The position numbers and the translations under genes were made by a program. This document shows, in pieces, positions 26,191 to 37,583 of a DNA stretch of 64,000 nt; position 1 is the first letter of the stretch, and each line of letters begins with the position of its first letter. The stretch covers positions 434,001 to 498,000 of the forward strand of contig NZ_CP087719.1 in assembly GCF_020991085.1 (NCBI RefSeq), written 5' to 3'. The stretch comes from Roseomonas sp. OT10. GTDB taxonomy: Bacteria; Pseudomonadota; Alphaproteobacteria; Acetobacterales; Acetobacteraceae. Below the pieces are notes generated by a model. That model did no database searches and was not told where the DNA came from. It worked only from the letters and a program-made list of their open reading frames with translations.

Positions 26191-27063
26191 ATGACGACGA
26201 CATCCATGCCCCCCCGCTGGCGCTCGCTGCTGTTCGTGCCGGCGCATGTGGAGCGCTTCGTCGCCCGTGCCCACGAGCGGGGCGCGGACGGCGTCATCCT
26301 CGACCTGGAGGACGCCGTGCCGGCCGCGGAGAAGCCGGCGGCGCGCGAGCGGCTGGCCGCCTCCATCGCCGGCATCGCCCGCAACGGCACGGCGGCGATG
26401 GTGCGGGTCAACCATGACCTGCGCCATCTTGGCCGTGACCTGGAGGCGGCGGTGCAGCCCGGCCTTGCCGCGCTGGTGCTGCCCAAGGTCGAGGAGGCGG
26501 GCTTCGTGCGCGAGGTGGCGGCGTGCGTCGCGGGACTGGAGGCCGAGCGCCGCCTGGTGCCCGGCGGCATCCGGCTGGTGTTGCAGGTGGAGACGCCGGC
26601 GGCGTTGTTCACGCTGCCCGCGATCGCCGGCGCGCATCCGCGCGTCGCCGCGATGACGCTGGGACCGGAGGATTACTGCGCGGCCCTCGGCGGCGTGCCC
26701 GAGGCGGAGACCCTGTTCACGCCGAACTACGCCGTGCTCTGCGCCGCCCGCGCGGCGGGCATCCTGCCCCTGGGCTTCGTCGGCAGCATCGGCGACTACG
26801 CGGATATCGACGCCTTCGCGGCGAGGGCGCGCCAGGCGCGGCGCCTGGGCTTCCGCGGCGCGCTCATCGTGCATCCGTCGCAGGTCGAGCCGCTGAACGC
26901 GGCCTTCGCGCCCACGGCCGCGGAGCTGGACTGGGCCCGGCGCGTCGTCGCCGGCGACCAGGCCGCCCGTGCCGAGGGGCGTGGCGCGTTCCAGCTCGAC
27001 GGGCGCATGGTGGACCCGCCGGTGGTGCGCCGGGCGGAGGAGATCCTTGCCCTGGCGGGATGA
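26191..27063 (+). CDS. CitE/HpcH-family CoA lyase, candidate citramalyl-CoA lyase
   Basis: TIM-barrel C-C lyase of 290 residues. It shows RSLLFVPAHVERFVARAHER, ADGVILDLEDAVPAAEK (metal-binding Glu/Asp), VLPKVEEAGFVREV, LVLQVETPAALFTL and AMTLGPEDYCAALGG, the motifs of malyl/citramalyl-CoA lyases. GGAGAAGG precedes the ATG at 26191. Divergent placement from a CoA-transferase-hydratase operon suggests it cleaves citramalyl-CoA to pyruvate and acetyl-CoA, as Ccl/RipC does. A role as a malyl-CoA lyase or a CitE-like editing enzyme is the alternative. Confidence 0.87.
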   Translation: MTTTSMPPRWRSLLFVPAHVERFVARAHERGADGVILDLEDAVPAAEKPAARERLAASIAGIARNGTAAMVRVNHDLRHLGRDLEAAVQPGLAALVLPKVEEAGFVREVAACVAGLEAERRLVPGGIRLVLQVETPAALFTLPAIAGAHPRVAAMTLGPEDYCAALGGVPEAETLFTPNYAVLCAARAAGILPLGFVGSIGDYADIDAFAARARQARRLGFRGALIVHPSQVEPLNAAFAPTAAELDWARRVVAGDQAARAEGRGAFQLDGRMVDPPVVRRAEEILALAG

Positions 27064-27104
27064 GGGCGACCGACATCCGGCCGGCCCGGCCCCGGGCGGC
27101 GGCC

Positions 27105-27956
27105 CTACTCCCCGTCGTCCGGAATCCTCAGCACCTCCCCGCAGGCCTTGCAGTGCACCGCATCCGGCTCATGCCGCTGCAACCCGCAGCGCGGGCAGGG
27201 AAACCGCACCTTCGACGGCCGGAACATCGTCTGCGCCAGCCGCAGGAACAGCGTCACCCCGCAGAACATGATCGCCACCGTCAGCATCCGCCCCCCCGTC
27301 CCGGGCAGGGTGATGTCCCCGAAGCCGGTCGTGGTCAGGGCGGTGACGGTGAAGTACAGGGCGTCCGCGTAGTTCCCGATCGCCGGGTTGGTCCGGTGCT
27401 GCGTCTCGTAGACCAGCCCGGTCATGACGAAGATGAACACCAGCAGGTCGGCCGAGGCGACGATCGCCTCCTCATGCCGCCGGAACACCGGCACGTCCCC
27501 CCGGAGCCGGCGCACCAGCTGATAGGACCGCAGCATCCGCAGCAGCCGCAGCGCGCGCAGGAAGGCCGCGCCCTCTCCGGCCAGCGGGATCAGGAAGCAG
27601 GCCACGGCGACCAGGTCGGCCAGGTTCAGCGGCCGCAGCAGGTCGCGCCAGGGCCGCGTCCCGGCCGCCAGCCGCGCGGCGAACTCGGCCAGCAGGACCA
27701 GGCCGAGCAGCACGTCCGCCACCTGCACCACCGCGTTGCGCGGCAGGAAGGAGGTGGTGGCGATGAACGCCACCGTCACCGCATCCAGCCCCACCAGCGC
27801 ATAGCGGAAGCGGTGCGCCGCCTCCGAGCTGCCGTAGTACAGCTCGCGCAGCCGCCGCCGCGCCGCGGCCCAGCCGCCGCGCCGGCCGGGCTCCTCCCCC
27901 GGCAGGGGCGGCGCGGCCAGCGCCTCGGCCCGCAGCGTCCCGCCCGGCGGGATCAC
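27105..27956 (-). CDS. Six-TM voltage-gated-type potassium channel with a C-terminal zinc ribbon
   Basis: Ion channel of 283 residues. An S4-like helix with regularly spaced Arg (FLRALRLLRMLRSYQLVRRL) precedes the pore. The selectivity filter is in VTALTTTGFGDITLPG (TGFGD rather than TVGYG), with the final helix MLTVAIMFCGVTLFLRLAQ. After it come about 40 residues with two Cys pairs, CPRCGLQRH and CKACGEV, a zinc ribbon-like tail. The start is GTG at 27956 with weak ribosome-binding context. TGFGD occurs in bacterial K+ channels; the ribbon is unusual and may sense metal or assemble the tetramer. Confidence 0.88.
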   Translation of the reverse strand: MIPPGGTLRAEALAAPPLPGEEPGRRGGWAAARRRLRELYYGSSEAAHRFRYALVGLDAVTVAFIATTSFLPRNAVVQVADVLLGLVLLAEFAARLAAGTRPWRDLLRPLNLADLVAVACFLIPLAGEGAAFLRALRLLRMLRSYQLVRRLRGDVPVFRRHEEAIVASADLLVFIFVMTGLVYETQHRTNPAIGNYADALYFTVTALTTTGFGDITLPGTGGRMLTVAIMFCGVTLFLRLAQTMFRPSKVRFPCPRCGLQRHEPDAVHCKACGEVLRIPDDGE

Positions 27957-28138
27957 GGAGCGCCCCGGCCCACCTCGACGGCGCGGCCGGGGCGGGCATA
28001 GCTTGCGTGGCGCATCCGGTATCCTTCCTGTCCCCGGGGAGACGGAACGGTGCCTGCTCGCGCGGCCGGGGACACGTCGCTATCTGCCCATGCGGCCCCG
28101 GACGGGGCAAGCTCGCACTGGGCAAGGAGACCCAGCGG

Positions 28139-29164
28139 ATGAAGGCCATCGCCTACACGCATTGCCACCCCATCGACCATCCGGAGGCGTTGCAGGACAT
28201 CACCCTGCCGGAGCCCCCGGCCCCCCGCGGCCACGACCTGCTGATCGAGGTCCGGGCGGTGGCGGTGAACCCGGTGGACACGAAGATCCGCCGCAACGCC
28301 GACCCGGCGGGGGAGCCGCGGGTGCTGGGCTTCGACGCGGCCGGCGTGGTCCGCGCGGTCGGGCCCGAGGTGCGGCTGTTCCACAAGGGGCAGGAGGTGT
28401 TCTATGCCGGCTCGATCGACCGGGCGGGCAGCAACGCCGAGCTGCAGCTGGTGGACGAGCGGATCGTCGGTCCCAAGCCCAGGAGCCTGTCCTTCGCCGA
28501 GGCCGCGGCCCTGCCGCTGACCGCCATCACCGCCTGGGAGGTGCTGTTCGACCGCATGGGCATCGCCCGCGGCAAGGCGCCCAGCCTGGGCGCGGTGGAC
28601 AGCGGCGCGCTGCTGATCGTCGGCGGCGCGGGCGGCGTCGGCTCCATCGCCATCCAGCTCGCCCGCCGCCTGACCGGGCTGACCGTGGTCGCCACCGCCT
28701 CCCGCCCCGAGACCCAGGCCTGGTGCCGGGAGCTGGGCGCGCACCACGTGCTGGACCATTCCAGCGACCTGGTGGCCCAGGCGAAGGCGCTGCGGGTCGC
28801 CTTCCCCTACATCCTCTCGACCACCGAGACGCCGCGGCACTGGAACGCCCTGGCCGAGATCCTGGCGCCGCAGGGCACCATCGGGCTGATCGACGAGCTG
28901 GGCGGGGCGGACGTGCAGAAGCTGAAGCCCAAGGCCGGCCGGCTCGCCTGGGAATACATGTTCGCCCGCCCGGTCTTCCAGACGCCGGACATGATCGCCC
29001 AGCACCGGCTGCTGGACGAGGTCTCGCACCTCGTCGATGCCGGCGCGCTGCGCACCACCCTGGGGGAGCGCTTCGGCCGCATCGACGCCGGCAACCTGAT
29101 CCGTGCCCACGCCGCCGTGGAGAGCGGCCGGATGCGCGGCAAGGCGGTGCTGGAAGGGTTCTGA
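28139..29164 (+). CDS. Zinc-type alcohol dehydrogenase-like quinone oxidoreductase
   Basis: Medium-chain dehydrogenase/reductase of 341 residues, in the ZADH1/quinone-oxidoreductase branch. It starts MKAIAYTHCHPIDHPEAL, has AVAVNPVDTKIRR and the NADPH motif LLIVGGAGGVGSIAIQLARR. The catalytic zinc Cys/His pattern of true alcohol dehydrogenases is not evident, so an NADPH-dependent quinone or enone reductase is more likely. AAGGAGA lies 9 nt before the ATG. It converges on a LuxR-type gene across a bidirectional hairpin. Confidence 0.9.
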   Translation: MKAIAYTHCHPIDHPEALQDITLPEPPAPRGHDLLIEVRAVAVNPVDTKIRRNADPAGEPRVLGFDAAGVVRAVGPEVRLFHKGQEVFYAGSIDRAGSNAELQLVDERIVGPKPRSLSFAEAAALPLTAITAWEVLFDRMGIARGKAPSLGAVDSGALLIVGGAGGVGSIAIQLARRLTGLTVVATASRPETQAWCRELGAHHVLDHSSDLVAQAKALRVAFPYILSTTETPRHWNALAEILAPQGTIGLIDELGGADVQKLKPKAGRLAWEYMFARPVFQTPDMIAQHRLLDEVSHLVDAGALRTTLGERFGRIDAGNLIRAHAAVESGRMRGKAVLEGF

Positions 29165-29168
29165 CGCC

Positions 29169-29191
29169 GCCGGGGAGGGAGCCTCCCCGGC
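29169..29191. terminator. Bidirectional hairpin between convergent genes
   Basis: GCCGGGGAGG (29169-29178) pairs perfectly with CCTCCCCGGC (29182-29191) across a 3-nt loop. It starts 5 nt after the stop of the oxidoreductase gene and ends 7 nt from the stop of the LuxR gene, so it can serve both. No U-tract follows. Confidence 0.55.
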
Positions 29192-29197
29192 AGCCGC

Positions 29198-30436
29198 TCA
29201 GGGCGGGATGAGGCGGTTGATCAGGCTGACCATGTCAGCCTGGCGCCGGCAGCCGGTCTTGGCGCGCAGCGCGGCGAGCTGGCCGCGCAGCGTCCCGGGC
29301 GAGAGCCCCCGCCGCGTGGCGAAGTCCTTCGCGCTGATGCCGCGCACCATGGCGGAGGCGAGGGCAGCCTCCGCCGGGCTCAGCCCCAGCATCTGGCGCA
29401 GCAGCGCCATGGAGGGGCCGAGCCGCGCCTCGGCATCCGTCACCAGGAGCATCACGCCGCGGAAGGGCGCGGGGCCGACGGCCTGGAGCCAGCTCGGCAG
29501 CCGCTCGCGGGGCAGCAGCGGCACGGCCTGGACCAGCCAGGGCGCGGCGCCGGAGGGACGCGGGATCGCCACCGTGCCGGCATCGATCAGCAGGTGGACC
29601 TTGCCCTGGGCCGCCGCCAGCGTCGCCTCGATGGCATGGGCGAGGTTGCGGCGCGGCTTGGCTTCCGCGCAGTAGAGGCCGCGCTGGCTGAGGGTGAAGC
29701 CGTCGTTCAGCTCCGACATCCGCTGCAGTTGGGCATTGGCGTGCAGCAGCCGGCCATCCTGCGAGAGGATCGCCACCCCGTGCGGCAGGGTGTCGATCGC
29801 CATGCGCAGGGACGAATCCGGCAGGGTGAGGCGGCTGCGCGCCGTGATGACACGCCGCAGATGCGGATAGACCGCGTTCAGCAGGCTTTCCTCGCGCGGG
29901 CCGAACGGCTCGCGCTGACGCGTCCGGTACGCGCCGAAGCAGGCTCGCATCTCCCCCTGCTGCTCCAGCGTCGCCGCCATGCAGTGGAAGGAGCCGATGC
30001 GGCGGCTGGTGAACTCGTTCCAGACGGGGGTGCGGGCATAGGCCTCGCCCGGCAGGATGCGCTCCAGATTCGCCACGCCCGGCGGCAGCGCGGCGATCAC
30101 CTCCATGCGCGGGTCGCGGTGGATCCAGTGGGCCTGGTACTCAGGGGCGGCGGCCTGGTCGATGTTCATCATCGCCAGCCTCTCCCCCCGCAGGACCTGC
30201 GGCCCGTCGAGCATCAGGGCGAAGGTGACGGAGGTATCGGCGCCCAGGCTGCGAGCCAGGGCAGCGAGGGGGACTCCCAGGTCGGCGTCCTCGGCCAGCG
30301 CCGCGTAGAGGTCGAGCGCCAGCGCTTCGGGTAAGGCCGGGTCTGTCTCGGACCGTAAGGGCGCTGACAAGGTCTTCCTGCGCGGTGGGGGACGGGACGG
30401 CGTCAGTCTAGCCGAGGCCAGACAGGTTGAGATCAT
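29198..30436 (-). CDS. LuxR-type HTH transcriptional regulator with a PAS-like sensor
   Basis: A 412-residue regulator. The C-terminal LuxR helix-turn-helix is GLSPAEAALASAMVRGIS followed by FATRRGLSPGTLRGQLAALR. The middle (about 200-260) reads like a PAS fold (MAIDTLPHGVAILSQDGRLL, then HANAQLQRMSELNDGFTLSQ). The N-terminal 180 residues lack a recognised receiver domain, so it is not a standard response regulator. ATG at 30436 is the upstream-most plausible start; the first 30 residues look poorly conserved and a later start is possible. No target gene is evident. Confidence 0.82.
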   Translation of the reverse strand: MISTCLASARLTPSRPPPRRKTLSAPLRSETDPALPEALALDLYAALAEDADLGVPLAALARSLGADTSVTFALMLDGPQVLRGERLAMMNIDQAAAPEYQAHWIHRDPRMEVIAALPPGVANLERILPGEAYARTPVWNEFTSRRIGSFHCMAATLEQQGEMRACFGAYRTRQREPFGPREESLLNAVYPHLRRVITARSRLTLPDSSLRMAIDTLPHGVAILSQDGRLLHANAQLQRMSELNDGFTLSQRGLYCAEAKPRRNLAHAIEATLAAAQGKVHLLIDAGTVAIPRPSGAAPWLVQAVPLLPRERLPSWLQAVGPAPFRGVMLLVTDAEARLGPSMALLRQMLGLSPAEAALASAMVRGISAKDFATRRGLSPGTLRGQLAALRAKTGCRRQADMVSLINRLIPP

Positions 30437-30612
30437 CCGAAAGGAGGATGCCAGCCCCGTTTCGTCAGCCGAACCGAATCTCTGACGTAACCCCCGGGGT
30501 GAAACGGGAGCCGCCGGGCTGCCCGCCGCATCCGGGGCCGGGCTGAGGCCATGGGGCCGGGGAGCGCCGGGCCGCCGGCTGCCGGGCAACGCCCCCGATG
30601 CGGCGAGCCCTG

Positions 30613-31033
30613 TCATACCGGCGGCGGGATGACCTGACCGGTCGCGCTGTGGTGTTCCGGCGGCGGACCGGGAGGGGACGCCGTCCCCTCCCAGACCCTC
30701 CCCTGCCGGGGCCACAAGCGGGCCCCGGACCCCGCTGGGAGTCTGGCGCTTCGTGGCTGTCGTCAGCCTGCGGGCTGAACCCTGACGGAACGTGGTCAGG
30801 CGGGACTCTGAAAAAGCATCACAGGCGTCAGCGAGGGCGGCGGCCGGTCCCGCCGAGGAGCATGGCTCCTCGGCGCCGCGACCCCGTCGCAGGCTGTCCC
30901 GCGGCAGCGCCAAATGGGTCCAGGGCCCGCAGGGTCCTGGCGGAGTGGGGGTATCGGGGGCGAGGCGGAGCCTTGCCCCCGGGCCACGGGTACCACGCCG
31001 GCACGGATCAACGCATCACGCCGCGCGGATCAG
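30613..31033 (+). repeat. Copy C of the ~420-bp structured intergenic element
   Basis: Same block order as copy A: GTCATACCGGCGGCGGGATG at the left, GGGAGGGGACG hairpin, CCGGGGCC hairpin, GAGGAGCATGGCTCCTC palindrome, CCAGGGCCCGCAGGGTCCTGG, GGGGGCGAGGC hairpin, and the right end whose inward reading is CTGATCCGCGCGGCGTG. The TGA of that end is the stop of the CoA-transferase gene (31030-31032). It lies between that gene and the LuxR gene start, not between convergent genes. 30437-30612 holds the LuxR upstream region with no gene seen. Confidence 0.85.
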
Positions 31034-32250
31034 ACCACCCGGGCCGTCCGCAGCGCCGCGATCTCCTCCTCGCTGTAGCCGGCCTCGGCCAGCACCTCCG
31101 CCGTGTGTTCGCCGGCGGCCGGCGGATGGCGGGTGAGTTGGCTGGGCGTGCGGGAGAGGGTGAAGGGCTGTGCCACGTAGGCGACCTCGCGGCCGTCCGC
31201 GTCGAGGTTCTGCGCCATGCCCAGGTGCTGCACCTGGGGATCGGCGAAGACCTGGTCGATGCTGTTGATCGGGCCGCAGGGCACCCCGGCGGCGTTCAGC
31301 CGCTCCACCCAATCGGCGCCGCTCCGCTGCCGGGTGCGCTCCGCGATCAGGGCGTTCAGCGTGGCACGGTTGGCGGAACGGGCGGGGCCGTCGGCGAAGC
31401 GCGCATCCTCCGCCCATTCCGGCGCCTCCAGCGCCTCGCAGAGACGGCGCCAGATGGCGTTGCCGGTGGTGGCGATGTTGATGTGCCCGTCGGCCGTGGG
31501 GAAGACGCCGGTGGGGATGGCGGTCGGGTGGTCGTTGCCCGCCTGCTTCGCCACCTGGCCCTCCATCAGCCAGCGGCTGGCCTGGAAGTCGAGCATGAAG
31601 ATCTGGGCCTGCAGCAGCGAGGTCTGCACCCATTGCCCGCGGCCCGAGCGCTCGCGCTCCAGCAGGGCGGTCAGGATGCCCTGGGCGGCGAAGATCCCGG
31701 CGCAGAGGTCGGCCACGGGGATGCCCACCCGCATCGGCCCCTGGCCCGGCTGGCCGGTGATCGACATCAGCCCGCCCATGCCCTGGGCGATCTGGTCGAA
31801 GCCCGGCCGCTTCGCATAAGGGCCGTCCTGTCCGAAGCCGGAGATCGAGGCATAGATCAGGCGCGGGTTCACCGCCGACAGCGCCGCGTGGTCGATGCCC
31901 AGCCGGTGCTTCACGTCGGGGCGGAAGTTCTCCACCACCACGTCGGCCGTGGCGGCCAGGCGCTTCAGCACCGCCACCCCCTCCGGCGCCTTCAGGTTCA
32001 GGGTCAGCCCGCGCTTGTTGCGGTGCAGGTTCTGGAAGTCCGAGCCGGCGCGCGGGCCGCCCATCGGGTCGCCCCCCTCCAGCCCCGGCGGCGTCTCGAT
32101 CTTGATGACGCGCGCGCCCCAGTCCGCGAGTTGCCGGACGCAGGTCGGGCCCGCCCGCACCCGCGTCAGGTCGAGCACGGTGAGGCCGGCCAGGGCCCCG
32201 GAGGCGGCGGGTGCGTCGGTGCTGGTGGAGGAGGTCATGGCTTCCGGCAT
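31030..32250 (-). CDS. Class III (CaiB/BaiF) CoA-transferase
   Basis: A 406-residue family III CoA-transferase: LAGLTVLDLTRVRAGPTCVR, WGARVIKIETPPGLEGGDPM, DFQNLHRNKRGLTLNLKAPE, and the catalytic Asp in VGIPVADLCAGIFAAQGIL. The RVRAGPTCVRQLADWG form is seen in formyl-CoA-transferase-like members. It has no adjacent dehydrogenase or ligase and its substrate is unknown. Starts at 32250 (MPEAM) and 32238 (MTSST) are both reasonable. Its stop codon is formed by element C. Confidence 0.9.
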   Translation of the reverse strand: MPEAMTSSTSTDAPAASGALAGLTVLDLTRVRAGPTCVRQLADWGARVIKIETPPGLEGGDPMGGPRAGSDFQNLHRNKRGLTLNLKAPEGVAVLKRLAATADVVVENFRPDVKHRLGIDHAALSAVNPRLIYASISGFGQDGPYAKRPGFDQIAQGMGGLMSITGQPGQGPMRVGIPVADLCAGIFAAQGILTALLERERSGRGQWVQTSLLQAQIFMLDFQASRWLMEGQVAKQAGNDHPTAIPTGVFPTADGHINIATTGNAIWRRLCEALEAPEWAEDARFADGPARSANRATLNALIAERTRQRSGADWVERLNAAGVPCGPINSIDQVFADPQVQHLGMAQNLDADGREVAYVAQPFTLSRTPSQLTRHPPAAGEHTAEVLAEAGYSEEEIAALRTARVV

Positions 32251-32382
32251 TCGTGGATGGTGGCGCCCATGGGCCCCTGCGCAGCGCCCAGGGCGGACGG
32301 TGGGCGACGCTGCGGCGAGGGGGGCTGACGGTCAAGCGGCAGGCCACGGGCGCCAAATCCACAACCTCGAATGGAATTCAGC

Positions 32383-32412
32383 GAGAATTTTCCTACTTTA
32401 TGGAGAATTTTC
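32383..32412 (+). promoter_or_regulatory. Direct repeats GAGAATTTTC, 20 bp apart, before the hybrid kinase gene
   Basis: GAGAATTTTC occurs at 32383-32392 and 32403-32412, start to start 20 bp, about two helical turns. They sit in the only AT-rich stretch of the area, 70-100 bp before the preferred kinase start and about 130 bp from the divergent CoA-transferase. This looks like a tandem operator on one face of the DNA. Starting the kinase at the ATG at 32371 would put these repeats inside the gene. Confidence 0.4.
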
Positions 32413-32478
32413 ACATCATGCTCGTATTCCTGGCCGTTTGTGTCTCGCCCGGCGAGGCTTTCATGCGATACTGGCACC

Positions 32479-35235
<2,757 letters not shown>

Positions 35236-35373
35236 GAGCACCCGTCCGCCGGGAATGCCGGGGCGGCGACTCTGACGCGCGGAGCAAGCGGCAACATCCA
35301 TCCGCCCGGGTCTTCACCCCGACGCGTGCCATGCCCAACTGGCCCTGGACGCACGGCAGAAGAGGAAACCGCC

Positions 35374-35580
35374 ATGAACTCCCGTGACAACCTCCGCATG
35401 CTCCATGGCAAGGCCGTCGAGGCCCGGGCCCAGCACGTGGCCGCGGCCCTGGACCGGCCGCATTACGCGCCGGCCGGCCGCCAACTGCCCGCGGCCCAGA
35501 AGATGGTGGACGGGCTGCGCCGGGAACTGACCCCGAGCCTGCGGGACGAGGCCGACGCGCCACTCCGGCGGGAGGACTGA
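35374..35580 (+). CDS. Small hypothetical protein, 68 residues
   Basis: It begins MNSRDNLRMLHGKAVEARAQ at the ATG at 35374, with AGAGGAAA 8 nt upstream. It is charged, helix-rich and soluble-looking, without membrane segments or Cys. Its stop TGA (35578-35580) is part of the terminal repeat of element D. It lies 139 bp after the hybrid kinase gene in the same direction. Function unknown. Confidence 0.6.
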   Translation: MNSRDNLRMLHGKAVEARAQHVAAALDRPHYAPAGRQLPAAQKMVDGLRRELTPSLRDEADAPLRRED

Positions 35581-35994
35581 TACGCGCGGCGCGATGCGCC
35601 GACCGTTGCTGGCGTGGCGCCCGTGGCCCGAGGGCAAGGCTCCGCCTCGCCCCCGTACCCCCACTCCGCCAGGACCCTGCGGGCCCTGGACCCGAGGGGC
35701 GCTGCCGCGGGACAGCCTGCGTCGGGGTCGAGGCGCCGAGGAGCTTGGCTCCTCGGCGGGACCGGTGTTCGCGCTCGCTGACGCCTTCAAAGACTTTCTG
35801 GAGTCCCGCCTGTCCGCGTGCCGTCAGGGATCAGCCCGCAGGCTGACGGCAGTCACGTAGCACCAACTCCCAGCGGGGTCCGGGGCCCGCTTGTGGCCCC
35901 GGCAGGGGAGGGTCTGGGAGGGGACGGCGTCCCCTCCCGGTGCCGACGCCGGGGCATCAGGCGCGACAGGCCACGACATCCCGCCGCCCGCATG
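35577..35994 (-). repeat. Copy D of the ~420-bp structured intergenic element (reverse orientation)
   Basis: Begins CTGATACGCGCGGCGCG, where TGA is the stop of the small gene. It then shows the GCCTCGCCCCC hairpin, CCAGGACCCTGCGGGCCCTGG, GAGGAGCTTGGCTCCTC, the CCGGGGCCCGC hairpin and GGGAGGGGACG, ending near CATCCCGCCGCCCG. It lies between convergent genes. It matches copy B in layout. Confidence 0.85.
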
Positions 35995-36034
35995 GCCGGC
36001 CCGGGTTCTCACCACCGCAGTCCCGTAAACGAAA

Positions 36035-36067
36035 AAGGGCCGCCCCCGGGATCGGGAGGCGGCCCTT
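36035..36067 (-). terminator. Rho-independent terminator of the nitronate monooxygenase-like gene
   Basis: Arms AAGGGCCGCC (36035-36044) and GGCGGCCCTT (36058-36067) pair perfectly over 10 bp. On the minus strand the stem is followed by TTTTTCGTTT. It lies 19 nt after the stop of the gene ending at 36086. This is the clearest intrinsic terminator in the window. Confidence 0.85.
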
Positions 36068-36085
36068 CTCGCAGGTGGGGGCAGG

Positions 36086-37486
36086 TCAGCGGCCCGTCAG
36101 CACCCGCTCGACCAGTTGCTTCACCGTCGGGATAAAGCCGTTCGAGTAGAACGGGTCCTGCCCGAAGCGATAGGCGTTGTGGCCGGCGAACATCAGGTTG
36201 TTCTCCGTGTCGCCGCCATGGGCGATGTCCTGCAGCGTCTTCTGGATGCAGAAGCTGCGCGGGTCCGCCTTCTTGCCGTTCGAGTAGTCCTCGGAGTGCT
36301 GCGACCAGTTGGAGAAGCGGCACTGCGACAGGCAGCCCATGCAGGCGACCTGATCAGCCAGGATCTCGCGCGATTCCTCGGGGGTGACGAAGATCAGCGT
36401 GTCGTCGGGGGTCCGCAGCGCCTCGGTGAAGCCGCTCGCCTCCCAACCCTGCACGCGGTCGAGGTCGCCGGGGACCAGGAAGACCGGCCGCTTGCGCGGG
36501 CCGACGCCGTAGCGGGCGGAATGCTCGCCGATCGGCTCGGAGGTATAGGCCACCTGCCGCTCGCTGCGCCCCTCCAGCTCGCGCAGGAAGTCGTTGCGCA
36601 CCGCGCTGCTGTAGAAGCCTGTGGGCGAGAAGGCCTGGAGCGACACGTCGCCGGGCTTGAGCGTCAGCAGGCGCTGCTTCCAGGCGTCGGGGATCGGGCT
36701 TTCGCGCGTCACCAGCGGGCGGGTGCCGAACTGGAAGGCGATGGGCCCCAGCTCCGGGTTGTCGATCCAGTCCTGCCATTCCTCCAGCCACCAGACGCCG
36801 CCCGCCATGATGATGGGGGTGTCGCCCATGCCCGCCTCGCGCATCACCTTCCGCAGGTTCAGCACGCGGGGGTAGGGGTCCTCGGGCCGGCGCGGGTCCT
36901 CGCTGTTGGACAGGCCGTTATGCCCGCCCGCCAGCCAGGGGTCCTCGTAGACCACGCCGCCCAGCCAGTCCTTCGCCTTGTGGTAGGCGCGCTTCCACAG
37001 CGCGTTGAAGGCACGGCCGGAGGAGACGATGGGGTAGTAGTGGACCTGGTACTCGCGCGCGATCTCCGCGAGCTTGTAGGGCATGCCGGCGCCGCAGGTG
37101 ACGCCGTGGATCAGGCCCTTGGCCCCCTCCAGCACGCCGCGCATGACGCGCTCCGCGCCGCCCATCTCCCACAGGATGTTGGCGTGGATGCGGCCCTGGC
37201 CGTTGGACCGCTCATAGGCCTCCTTGGCCTGGGCGATGCCGCCGGCGATGCCGTAGGCCACCAGCTCCTCGTGCCGCTCGCGCCGGGTCTTGCCGTGGTA
37301 GAGCTGGGGGATCACCCGCCCCTCGGCGTCGTAGCTGTCGGCGTTGACGGCCGAGAAGGTGCCGACGCCGCCGGCCGAGGCCCAGCCGCCACAGGAGGCG
37401 CCGTTGGAGGCGCTGACGCCCTTGCCGCCCTCGACCAGGGGAAGCACGTCCACCCCCCCCATGCGTATCGCGTTGATGGCCTTCAC
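36086..37486 (-). CDS. Nitronate monooxygenase / NAD(P)H-dependent flavin oxidoreductase family protein
   Basis: FMN-binding TIM-barrel protein of 466 residues in the 2-nitropropane dioxygenase family. It shows [74 protein letters not shown] and, near the end, the Cys cluster [15 protein letters not shown]. That cluster could bind a metal or Fe-S centre and is not part of the short nitronate monooxygenases, so this is the long subfamily of unclear substrate. GTG at 37486 gives the conserved start; TTG at 37513 is the alternative. A strong terminator follows. It lies 98 bp downstream of pnp in the same direction. Confidence 0.85.
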   Translation of the reverse strand: MKAINAIRMGGVDVLPLVEGGKGVSASNGASCGGWASAGGVGTFSAVNADSYDAEGRVIPQLYHGKTRRERHEELVAYGIAGGIAQAKEAYERSNGQGRIHANILWEMGGAERVMRGVLEGAKGLIHGVTCGAGMPYKLAEIAREYQVHYYPIVSSGRAFNALWKRAYHKAKDWLGGVVYEDPWLAGGHNGLSNSEDPRRPEDPYPRVLNLRKVMREAGMGDTPIIMAGGVWWLEEWQDWIDNPELGPIAFQFGTRPLVTRESPIPDAWKQRLLTLKPGDVSLQAFSPTGFYSSAVRNDFLRELEGRSERQVAYTSEPIGEHSARYGVGPRKRPVFLVPGDLDRVQGWEASGFTEALRTPDDTLIFVTPEESREILADQVACMGCLSQCRFSNWSQHSEDYSNGKKADPRSFCIQKTLQDIAHGGDTENNLMFAGHNAYRFGQDPFYSNGFIPTVKQLVERVLTGR

Positions 37487-37529
37487 GGCAGCCCGGTCCC
37501 GTCCTGCAACCAAGGTGTGCGGATATGGT

Positions 37530-37565
37530 CCGGCCGGGCGTCCCTGTCAGGGGGCGCCCGGCCGG
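37530..37565 (-). terminator. Strong hairpin after pnp
   Basis: Eleven-base-pair perfect arms, CCGGCCGGGCG (37530-37540) and CGCCCGGCCGG (37555-37565), start 19 nt after the pnp stop. No U-tract follows on the minus strand, so it may act as a 3'-end stabiliser as much as a terminator. Confidence 0.5.
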
Positions 37566-37583
37566 CATGCTCACTTTTGCGTG

